NCBI RefSeq assembly: GCF_001468485.1
Contig: NZ_LODI01000047.1
Coordinates: 10,960 to 74,959 of the forward strand
Direction: 5' to 3'
DNA from: Pseudoalteromonas sp. H71
Lineage (GTDB): Bacteria > Pseudomonadota > Gammaproteobacteria > Enterobacterales > Alteromonadaceae
DNA: 64,000 nt
In this document: piece after piece, positions 56,859 to 64,000 of the stretch
How positions within the stretch are numbered: the stretch's first letter is position 1
How the letters are laid out: every line of letters starts with the position of its first letter
The notes under the pieces: generated by a model
Told to the model about the DNA's origin: nothing
Databases searched by the model: none
The model's input: the letters and a program-made list of their open reading frames with translations, nothing else
Program-made: the position numbers and the translations under genes

Positions 56859-58268
56859 ATGAAACTAGTGCCGAGATACACAGACATAGCAGATAACTTC
56901 GCGATAGAGGATCAACCCTCAAGCGTTGCTGCACCGCAATTGCTGCTGTGGAACGCATCGTTAGCTAAGCAGTTTAATATAGAAATTGAGCCGCAGCTGC
57001 GTGCAAGTACCTTTGCAGGCAATGAGCCACAGCAAATAAAGACGGTAGCGCTTGGCTATTCTGGGCATCAATTTGGACACTTTTCGCCTCGCTTAGGTGA
57101 CGGGCGTGCGCATTTGCTTGGCGCTATTAATGACGATAAAAACCAGCTATGGGATATTCAATTAAAAGGCTCAGGCGCTACCCCGTATTCTAGAGGTGGC
57201 GATGGAAAATGTGCACTAGGCCCTGCTATTCGTGAATACGTAATGAGTGAAGCTATGCACGCATTAGGTATTCCAACCACTCGCTGTTTAGCTGTTGTAG
57301 GCACAGGCGAAAGCGTTTACCGCAACCCGCCTCAGCCTGGTGCTGTTGTTACTCGCTTAGCAAGTAGCCATATTCGGGTAGGCTCGTTTCAATATTTGGC
57401 AACACAAGGTGATATTGAAGGTTTAAAAAAGCTAGCGGATTTAGCTATTGGACGTCATTACCCTGAAATAAAGAGTGAAGGCCCAGAACGGTATCTAGCT
57501 TTTTTAGAATCAGTGACTAATAATCAGGTAAGCTTAATAATTAATTGGATGCGCGTAGGATTTATCCATGGTGTTATGAACACCGACAACACGCTAGTCA
57601 GCGGTGAAACCATAGATTATGGCCCGTGTGCGATGATGGATAATTTTGACTTTGACACCGTATTTAGCTCTATTGACAAACAAGGGCGCTACGCTTTTGG
57701 TAACCAGCCAAATATGGCGAGTTGGAATTGTGCTCGTTTAGCTGAAAGCCTTATCCCATTAATTAGCGATGATGAAGAAAAAGCAGTGTCATTACTGACT
57801 CCCGTCATACATCGCTTTTCAGAACAATTTAATACTCAATTTACAGTAATGTGGAGCAAAAAATTAGGCCTGGTTGATGCAAACGAGGGCGACAAAGAGC
57901 TTGTTTCTGAGCTTCTAACATTATTGCAAACACATCATCTTGATTACACCAATACTTTTGATGCATTGACGGAGTTTGTGAATGGCAACGCAACTTTTCC
58001 TGAAGAACTAACTGAGTGGGCGAATAAGTGGCAAAGCCGAATAAGTAACGATAGCTACAAAATCATGCGAGCAGCCAACCCACGTATCATTCCGCGAAAT
58101 CATATAATTGAAACAATATTAGCTGAATATAATGAGCTTGGTTCAAGTAAGCTGATGAGTCGTTTTATCAAAGTGGCTAATAATCCGTACTTATTCAGCG
58201 ATGATATGACCGAATTTCAAAAGGTGCCTTTAAATGATACTAACTACAAAACCTTTTGTGGTACTTAA
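56859..58268 (+). CDS. selO: Protein adenylyltransferase SelO (YdiU)
   Basis: 469 residues of the SelO pseudokinase family, which transfers AMP to Ser, Thr or Tyr. Motifs are LGYSGHQFGHFSPRLGDGRA, the glycine-rich KGSGATPYSRGGDGKCALGP, and the metal-binding region HGVMNTDNT with DYGPC. The cysteine third from the C-terminus (CGT) is where many SelO proteins carry redox Cys or Sec (CSS). GAGG precedes the start. Linked to oxidative-stress glutathionylation in E. coli. Confidence 0.93.
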   Translation: MKLVPRYTDIADNFAIEDQPSSVAAPQLLLWNASLAKQFNIEIEPQLRASTFAGNEPQQIKTVALGYSGHQFGHFSPRLGDGRAHLLGAINDDKNQLWDIQLKGSGATPYSRGGDGKCALGPAIREYVMSEAMHALGIPTTRCLAVVGTGESVYRNPPQPGAVVTRLASSHIRVGSFQYLATQGDIEGLKKLADLAIGRHYPEIKSEGPERYLAFLESVTNNQVSLIINWMRVGFIHGVMNTDNTLVSGETIDYGPCAMMDNFDFDTVFSSIDKQGRYAFGNQPNMASWNCARLAESLIPLISDDEEKAVSLLTPVIHRFSEQFNTQFTVMWSKKLGLVDANEGDKELVSELLTLLQTHHLDYTNTFDALTEFVNGNATFPEELTEWANKWQSRISNDSYKIMRAANPRIIPRNHIIETILAEYNELGSSKLMSRFIKVANNPYLFSDDMTEFQKVPLNDTNYKTFCGT

Positions 58269-58659
58269 GTGTTGTAAAAATAGATAAGTTAATGATTATA
58301 AATAACGATATTTTAGAACAGAGATGTTCATTGATTGAGCAAAGCAAATTCTGGTGTTACTATCTAAATGTATAAAGATAAGTTAGTTTCATTGTGAGCA
58401 AGAACAATTAATTGAGTTGTCTTTGTGTCTTCTGCAGATTATCGATTTATATAATCAACTAGTTGGTTTCTAGCTAGGTAAAGTTTTAAATTTCACCTAA
58501 ACTGATTTGTTGGATATCGTTATATCGCATTGAAAAAAATTATAAACTTTATTTTTCGTTAAGTATTGATTAACAAAAGTTGAGTTAGTCTGTATAAAAC
58601 TTAGTGAGCTAGTACTTAATTAGCCACAATTTATTAGTTGTTAAAATGGGAAGAAAACA
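58269..58659. other. Long AT-rich leader region before the OmpA-family gene
   Basis: 390 bases without a convincing gene, tRNA or terminator. TATAAA at 58594-58599 is a possible -10 for the porin, but no good -35 is seen at 16-18 bases. The length leaves room for a regulated 5' untranslated region. Confidence 0.4.
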
Positions 58660-59715
58660 ATGAAATTAAAATCACTAACTATTGCAATTGCGTTAGCTGC
58701 AACTAGCGTATCTTCATTTGCTGCTGACAAGCAAGAAGGTTTCTATATTGGCGCATTTGGCGACTACTACGATGCGTCTTGGGAAAATATGAGCGCACAG
58801 GCTGGTCTTGACGTAAATGAGTCGACTGGTTTTGGTCTTGAAGCGGGTTACCGTTTCAGTGATTTTTGGAGTGCTCGTTTAGAGTATGCAGATCTTGATT
58901 TTAATGCATTCGACAAAGCTGCTGGTAACCGTAACAATATCGATGGAAGCCGTTTTGGTATTGATGCGCTTTACCATTTAGATGGCGGTCCTTTCTACGG
59001 TTTAGTTGGTATTAAATCAATGGACGTGGTTGAAGACAACATGTTCTTAAACGCAGGTGTTGGTTACAGACATTTCATTACAGATAACTTATTTGCTAAC
59101 GTTGAAACTGCTGTATACCAAGGTATTGATAAAGGTTACACAGATGTTGGCGCTAAATTAGGTATTAACTATTTCTTTGGTCAAAACACTATGCCTGCTG
59201 AGCCAGTGCAGCCTGCGCCAGAAGTTGTTGAAGTGCAAGTAGCACCTGTTGATAGCGATAACGACAACATTCTAGATGTTGACGATAAGTGTGCTAATAC
59301 ACCAATGACAGACGCTGTTGATGGTACTGGTTGTACTTTATACGAAGATAAAGAAGTAACTGTAAGTTTATTAGTGACTTTCCCTAATAACAATTCAGCT
59401 GTATCACAACGTTACTTAGATGACATCGACCAAGTTGCATCTTTCTTAAAAGATTACCCAGATACAACAGTGCTTTTAGAAGGTCATACTTCAGCAGTAG
59501 GCAAAGCATCTTACAACAAGTGGTTATCAAAAAAACGCGCTGACGCTGTAGCTAAGCAGTTAATGGACGATGGTATTGCGTCTGACCGTATCACTACGGT
59601 AGGTTTAGGTGAAGAGCGTCTTAAAAATGAGGCTAACACAGCAGCTGCACACGCAGAAAACCGCCGTGTTGAAGCGCACATCAAAACAATCAAAACGGTA
59701 AAAGTTTTACGTTAA
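58660..59715 (+). CDS. OmpA-family outer membrane protein
   Basis: 351 residues. A signal peptide (MKLKSLTIAIALAATSVSSFA) precedes an eight-strand beta-barrel (about 25-175), a proline-rich linker (PAEPVQPAPEVVEVQ), a thrombospondin-type-3-like calcium repeat (DSDNDNILDVDDKCANTP) and a C-terminal OmpA peptidoglycan-binding domain (about 235-345; LLEGHTSAVGKASYNKWLSKKRADAV). It anchors the outer membrane to the cell wall. GGAAG precedes the start. Strong codon bias suggests high expression. Confidence 0.93.
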   Translation: MKLKSLTIAIALAATSVSSFAADKQEGFYIGAFGDYYDASWENMSAQAGLDVNESTGFGLEAGYRFSDFWSARLEYADLDFNAFDKAAGNRNNIDGSRFGIDALYHLDGGPFYGLVGIKSMDVVEDNMFLNAGVGYRHFITDNLFANVETAVYQGIDKGYTDVGAKLGINYFFGQNTMPAEPVQPAPEVVEVQVAPVDSDNDNILDVDDKCANTPMTDAVDGTGCTLYEDKEVTVSLLVTFPNNNSAVSQRYLDDIDQVASFLKDYPDTTVLLEGHTSAVGKASYNKWLSKKRADAVAKQLMDDGIASDRITTVGLGEERLKNEANTAAAHAENRRVEAHIKTIKTVKVLR

Positions 59716-59733
59716 TAGATTATTTGATGATAG

Positions 59734-59759
59734 AAACCCAGCTTATGCTGGGTTTTTTT
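59734..59759 (+). terminator. Rho-independent terminator of the OmpA-family gene
   Basis: Stem AAACCCAGC-TTAT-GCTGGGTTT then a T run, 19 bases after the stop. Confidence 0.92.
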
Positions 59760-59878
59760 ATGGTTGCCATTTAAATCGTAATGATTATTACTTAATAAGT
59801 ATTCATGGAAATAGAATTTACCGCAACCACTATTCATGTTATTTATAGCCGGTATAATCAGTTGTGTAACTGGATGGA

Positions 59879-59907
59879 TTTTCATCTATCTATAAAAGCT
59901 TTATAAT
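59879..59907 (+). promoter_or_regulatory. Possible sigma-70 promoter of acnB
   Basis: TTTTCA at 59879-59884, a 17-base spacer and TATAAT at 59902-59907, giving an acnB leader of about 80 bases. Another TATAAT at 59853-59858 lacks a good -35. Confidence 0.5.
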
Positions 59908-59992
59908 TACGCGTTAGAATACTATAAGTATTGGGTAACAAGTGCGCATGAAGCGCTACCGAATACTTTCACGTCACCAAGAGGGCAATATT

Positions 59993-62590
59993 GTGCTACA
60001 AGAATATCGTAAACACGTAGAAGAACGTGCCGCGTTAGGTATCGTACCAGCGCCATTAGATGCTCAGCAAACTGCTGATCTTATTGAATTAATAAAAAAT
60101 CCACCGGCAGGTGAAGAAGAATTCATTTTAGATTTATTAATTAATCGTGTACCACCAGGTGTGGATGATGCTGCATATATCAAAGCAGGCTTTTTAGCCG
60201 CTGTTGCTAAAGGTGAAGCGAGTACTTCTCTTATTTCTAAAGAAAAAGCAGCTGAATTATTAGGAACAATGTTAGGCGGATACAACATCGCGCCAATGAT
60301 TGACCTACTTGATGACGAGTCATTAGCGCCAATCGTAGTAAAAGGCCTTTCAAATACGCTACTTATGTTTGATGCTTTCTACGACGTAGAAGAAAAAGCT
60401 AAAGCGGGTAATGCGTTTGCTAAGCAAATTATCGAATCTTGGGCTGCAGCTGAATGGTTTACAAATAAGCCAGCAGTCGCTGAAAAAATCTCTGTTACTG
60501 TATTTAAAGTAACGGGTGAAACTAACACCGATGACTTATCACCAGCGCCAGATGCATGGTCACGCCCTGATATCCCACTTCATGCTTTGGCGATGCTAAA
60601 AAATGAGCGTGATGGAATAAACCCAGACAAAGCGGGTGAAGTAGGTCCGATCGTTCAGCTTGAAGAATTAAAAACTAAAGGTTTACCACTTGCTTACGTA
60701 GGTGATGTTGTAGGTACGGGTTCTTCTCGTAAGTCTGCGACTAACTCTGTGCTTTGGTTTATGGGTGATGATATCCCATTTGTACCAAACAAACGTGTTG
60801 GTGGTGTATGTTTAGGTAACAAAATTGCACCTATCTTCTTTAACACAATGGAAGATTCTGGCGCGTTACCAATCGAATTAAATGTTGACGGGTTCAACAT
60901 GGGTGACCAAATCGACATCTACCCATACGAAGGTGTTGTTAAGCGCCACGGTACTGATGACGTTATCTCTACTTTTGAACTTAAATCAGACGTAATTCTT
61001 GATGAAGTTCGTGCTGGTGGTCGTATTCCACTTATCATTGGTCGTGGTTTAACAGACAAAGCACGTACATCTCTAGGTTTAGGTGCTACTGACGTATTTA
61101 AAGTACCAGCAGTGACAGAAGAGTCAGACAAAGGCTTTACACTAGCGCAAAAAATGGTTGGTAAAGCATGTAACGTTGCCGGTATTCGCCCAGGCCAATA
61201 CTGTGAGCCTAAAATGACCACTGTAGGTTCGCAAGATACTACAGGTCCTATGACACGTGATGAACTTAAAGACTTAGCATGTTTAGGTTTCTCTGCAGAT
61301 TTAACAATGCAGTCATTCTGTCATACTTCTGCTTACCCTAAACCAATTGACGTAAACACTCACCATACGCTTCCTGATTTCATCATGAACCGTGGCGGTG
61401 TTTCACTTCGCCCAGGTGATGGTGTAATTCACTCTTGGTTAAACCGTATGTTATTACCAGATACTGTAGGTACTGGTGGTGACTCACATACGCGTTTCCC
61501 ACTAGGTATTTCGTTCCCAGCGGGTTCAGGTGCAGTTGCATTCGCAGCAGCAACTGGTGTTATGCCACTTGACATGCCTGAGTCTATTTTGGTTCGTTTT
61601 AAAGGTGAAATGCAGCCAGGTATCACGTTACGTGACCTTGTACATGCAATCCCTTACTACGGTATCAAAGAAGGCCTATTAACGGTTGAGAAGAAAGGTA
61701 AAATCAACGAATTCTCTGGTCGCGTACTAGAAATTGAAGGTGTTGAGCACTTAACTGTTGAGCAAGCATTTGAGTTATCAGATGCATCAGCAGAACGTTC
61801 AGCTGCAGGTTGCACTGTTAAGCTTTCTAAAGAGTCTATCAGCGAATACCTTGAGTCTAACATTGTTATGCTTAAGTGGATGATTTCTGAAGGTTACGGT
61901 GATGTTCGTACAATCGAGCGTCGTATTACTGCAATGCAAGATTGGTTGGCTAACCCAGAGCTTATGGAAGCTGATGCGGATGCTGAATACAAGCACGTAC
62001 TTGAAATTGACCTAGCAGAGATTAAAGAGCCAGTACTTTGTGCGCCAAATGACCCAGATGATGCGCGTTTACTATCTGACGTTACAGGCGAGAAAATCGA
62101 TGAAGTATTTATCGGTTCTTGTATGACTAATATTGGTCACTTCCGTGCCGCAGGTAAATTATTAGATGGCTTTACTGGTCGTATTCCAACACAGCTTTGG
62201 GTTGCTCCACCAACGAAGATGGATAAAGACCAACTAACTGACGAAGGTTACTACGGTATCTTTGGTCGTGTTGGTGCACGTATCGAAACGCCAGGTTGTT
62301 CGCTATGTATGGGTAACCAAGCACGCGTTGCAGATAAAGCAACGGTTGTTTCTACCTCAACACGTAACTTCCCTAACCGTTTAGGTACGGGCGCAAACGT
62401 ATTCTTAGCATCAGCAGAGCTTGCTGCAGTGGCGGCAATTTTAGGTAAATTACCTACCCCAGCTGAGTACCAAGAATATGCAGCGAAAATCAATGCAACG
62501 GCAGCAGATACTTACCGTTACTTGAACTTCCACCGTATGCCTCAGTACACTAAAAAAGCAGACAACGTAATTATTCAGCAAGCTGTTTAA
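59993..62590 (+). CDS. acnB: Bifunctional aconitate hydratase 2 / 2-methylisocitrate dehydratase
   Basis: 865 residues from GTG 59993 ([17 protein letters not shown]), which matches the E. coli AcnB N-terminus and follows GAGGGC. Seventeen upstream in-frame codons are not included. The N-terminal HEAT-like domain and the swivel ([11 protein letters not shown]) precede the cluster-binding core, with [38 protein letters not shown] and [11 protein letters not shown]. It is the main TCA-cycle aconitase in gammaproteobacteria. acnA lies 27 kb away. Confidence 0.97.
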   Translation: MLQEYRKHVEERAALGIVPAPLDAQQTADLIELIKNPPAGEEEFILDLLINRVPPGVDDAAYIKAGFLAAVAKGEASTSLISKEKAAELLGTMLGGYNIAPMIDLLDDESLAPIVVKGLSNTLLMFDAFYDVEEKAKAGNAFAKQIIESWAAAEWFTNKPAVAEKISVTVFKVTGETNTDDLSPAPDAWSRPDIPLHALAMLKNERDGINPDKAGEVGPIVQLEELKTKGLPLAYVGDVVGTGSSRKSATNSVLWFMGDDIPFVPNKRVGGVCLGNKIAPIFFNTMEDSGALPIELNVDGFNMGDQIDIYPYEGVVKRHGTDDVISTFELKSDVILDEVRAGGRIPLIIGRGLTDKARTSLGLGATDVFKVPAVTEESDKGFTLAQKMVGKACNVAGIRPGQYCEPKMTTVGSQDTTGPMTRDELKDLACLGFSADLTMQSFCHTSAYPKPIDVNTHHTLPDFIMNRGGVSLRPGDGVIHSWLNRMLLPDTVGTGGDSHTRFPLGISFPAGSGAVAFAAATGVMPLDMPESILVRFKGEMQPGITLRDLVHAIPYYGIKEGLLTVEKKGKINEFSGRVLEIEGVEHLTVEQAFELSDASAERSAAGCTVKLSKESISEYLESNIVMLKWMISEGYGDVRTIERRITAMQDWLANPELMEADADAEYKHVLEIDLAEIKEPVLCAPNDPDDARLLSDVTGEKIDEVFIGSCMTNIGHFRAAGKLLDGFTGRIPTQLWVAPPTKMDKDQLTDEGYYGIFGRVGARIETPGCSLCMGNQARVADKATVVSTSTRNFPNRLGTGANVFLASAELAAVAAILGKLPTPAEYQEYAAKINATAADTYRYLNFHRMPQYTKKADNVIIQQAV

Positions 62591-62605
62591 TTTATAGAGT
62601 TTGAA

Positions 62606-62633
62606 TAAAAAAACCCGCTTCGGCGGGTTTTTT
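62606..62633 (+). terminator. Rho-independent terminator of acnB
   Basis: Stem AAACCCGC-TTCG-GCGGGTTT with a UUCG tetraloop and T run, about 20 bases after the stop. Confidence 0.94.
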
Positions 62634-62790
62634 ATTGTTTAAATGTAATTTAGATTATTCATGCTTTAATAATAATATATTGAATTAAATTTAAGTATTA
62701 TTCGCTTTTAAGTTAGATAATAAAGCAATAATTCCTCGCTACATGCATTAAAATCCCTCCTAATACTCTCATTATTTTAGGCGAGATTTC

Positions 62791-63423
62791 ATGACTGCAT
62801 TAAACAACCAGAATTTACTGCAACTTCGTTTTATTAACCAAGCAAATATTGATTTGGTTAAGCCTTCTTTTGACAACCTACCTGCAAATCCCTATGCAGA
62901 TGGTGAATTTCGTAAGCGTCGTTATTCAGTAATTAAATTTCAAAATGGTGAGCTAAAATTACAAGCTGCCAAAGCATTTGTTCAAGACGATTCAATTAAT
63001 ACGTTTCAAGGTAACGTTGAGCGTACTTACGAAAATTTAGAGCAAAGCTTACTTGAATCAGATGGCATGAAAAGTATTGTTAGCGAATTTTGCGCTATTA
63101 CAGGTATTGATGAAGAGCGTGATATTGAAATACATCAATTTAGAATGCTTGCCATTGATAGCGATACACCAGCAGCGCCAGAAGGCGTTCACCAAGATGG
63201 CTTTGACCACGTCTGCGTATGCGGTGTTTCGCACGAAAACCTCGAAGGTGGCGAGTTACTTGTATATGAAAACAAACAAGCTGAACCATGTTTTAAAATG
63301 GAAATTAAAGACGGTATGTTTGCACTAATAAACGATCGTCAAGTGTGGCACAACGCGACGCCAATGAATAAAGTCGATGCCAGCAAGCCAGGTTATCTGG
63401 ATTGTTTTGTACTTACCTCTTAA
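62791..63423 (+). CDS. 2OG-Fe(II) dioxygenase family protein (amino-acid hydroxylase type)
   Basis: 210 residues of the 2OG-Fe_dioxy family that includes L-isoleucine 4-hydroxylase (IDO). Iron ligands are H134 and D136 in GVHQDGFDH and H187 in RQVWHNATP. DIEIHQFRMLA and LEGGELLVYENK are also typical. It probably hydroxylates a free amino acid or related metabolite in the cytosol. GGCGAG precedes the start. The next gene follows after nine bases, so they likely form an operon. Confidence 0.85.
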   Translation: MTALNNQNLLQLRFINQANIDLVKPSFDNLPANPYADGEFRKRRYSVIKFQNGELKLQAAKAFVQDDSINTFQGNVERTYENLEQSLLESDGMKSIVSEFCAITGIDEERDIEIHQFRMLAIDSDTPAAPEGVHQDGFDHVCVCGVSHENLEGGELLVYENKQAEPCFKMEIKDGMFALINDRQVWHNATPMNKVDASKPGYLDCFVLTS

Positions 63424-63432
63424 GGAATGGGC

Positions 63433-64000
63433 ATGAACATAGCGCAATTACGTGAGCAGTTTCCGGCATTAATACAAACCGTTGATGGTAAATCGCCGAT
63501 ATTTTTAGACGGACCAGGTGGATCTCAAGTGCCACAGCCTGTACTAAATGCAATGTCTGCTTATTTAGGGTACTACAACTCAAACCTAGGTGGTGCGTTT
63601 TTTTCAAGTGATAAAACCGTTGAGTTAATGGCAAATGCTCGCCAAGCTGCAGCAGATTTACTCAATGCGCCAAGTGCTCAAAATATAGTGTTTGGCCCTA
63701 ACATGACCAGCCTGACCTTTAGTTTTAGCCGTGCTATTTCGCGAAATTGGCAGGCAAGTGATGAGATCATTGTTACTAACGCCGATCACTTTTCAAATGT
63801 ATCGTCATGGCAGCAAGCCGCAGAAGATAAAGGCGTTAAGGTTAATACTGCCTTGATTAATGAAGCCGATTGCAGCCTAGATATGACGCAGTTTGAAAGC
63901 TTATTAAACAGCAAGACTAAGTTGGTGGCTGTTACCTATGCCTCAAATACCACAGGCTCAATTAACGATATTAAACGTATTATAGAGCTTGCTCATGCTG
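63433..64000 (+). CDS. Cysteine-desulfurase-like class V aminotransferase, truncated by the window edge
   Basis: The first 189 residues are visible (MNIAQLREQFPAL..., IFLDGPGGSQVPQPVLNAM). It is a fold-I PLP enzyme of the cysteine-desulfurase-like (SufS/CsdA-related) family. FGPNMTSLTFSFSRAI and TNADHFSNVSSW match the substrate and PLP-phosphate regions; the PLP lysine lies beyond the edge. ATG 63433 was chosen over the in-frame ATG 63427 because AGGA is better spaced. It is paired with the dioxygenase, suggesting joint amino-acid modification. Confidence 0.85.
   Translation, partial: MNIAQLREQFPALIQTVDGKSPIFLDGPGGSQVPQPVLNAMSAYLGYYNSNLGGAFFSSDKTVELMANARQAAADLLNAPSAQNIVFGPNMTSLTFSFSRAISRNWQASDEIIVTNADHFSNVSSWQQAAEDKGVKVNTALINEADCSLDMTQFESLLNSKTKLVAVTYASNTTGSINDIKRIIELAHA

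Overview
The window is a low-GC (roughly 40%) chromosomal segment of a marine gammaproteobacterium. Gene content and protein style (glnA-ntrBC, the S10 ribosomal operon, plsB, acnA and acnB, DUF2959, DUF4124, an S9 prolyl oligopeptidase, an endonuclease I with added binding modules) fit Alteromonadales, most likely Pseudoalteromonas. This is a judgement from protein recognition, not a database result. Nearly everything looks like resident chromosome. I see no insertion sequence, prophage, integron or CRISPR array.

Layout. 1-34 is the 3' end of an initiator tRNA-fMet. 229-9148 holds envelope and housekeeping genes: a TRIC-like channel, comM, an orphan response regulator, a large secreted S9 peptidase, a CNNM/CBS protein, an M50 protease and a CPBP protease that looks frameshifted. 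9243-15875 carries an AtoE-type transporter, a TrkA_N potassium channel with a coupled small membrane protein, an EVE protein, tesB and plsB. 16080-21312 is the S10 ribosomal operon (rpsJ to rpsQ) with a structured leader. It ends at a terminator instead of running into the spc operon. 21431-25035 contains a TonB-like membrane protein, a membrane-anchored XRE regulator, a small secreted protein and a modular endonuclease I. 25340-29695 is cysJIH for assimilatory sulfite/PAPS reduction.

30761-33505 is acnA. 34229-36308 has small genes of little-known function. 36335-40931 is the nitrogen-control block ntrC, ntrB, a DUF4124 gene and glnA, with a sigma-54 promoter and two NtrC sites in the glnA/bipA intergenic region. 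41438-43261 is bipA/typA. 43474-47140 has a CBM9-like protein, a BLUF blue-light sensor, an MBL-fold lipoprotein and DUF2959. 47226-51444 has yihY, dtd, a spermidine-synthase-like methyltransferase, a GNAT-thioesterase fusion and pldA.

51663-55965 is the most interesting stretch. A lysine riboswitch precedes dapA, dapD, a fold-III PLP decarboxylase and an aspartoacylase/succinylglutamate-desuccinylase-family hydrolase. The decarboxylase lacks the CES-type signature expected of diaminopimelate decarboxylase. Together with the desuccinylase-like partner, this suggests a non-canonical, possibly dapE/dapF-independent, lysine branch (inference). 56152-58268 is a Tag-like glycosylase lacking its expected catalytic and zinc residues, joined to selO. 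The window closes with an OmpA-family porin, acnB, and a 2OG-Fe(II) dioxygenase followed by a cysteine-desulfurase-like gene cut by the window edge.
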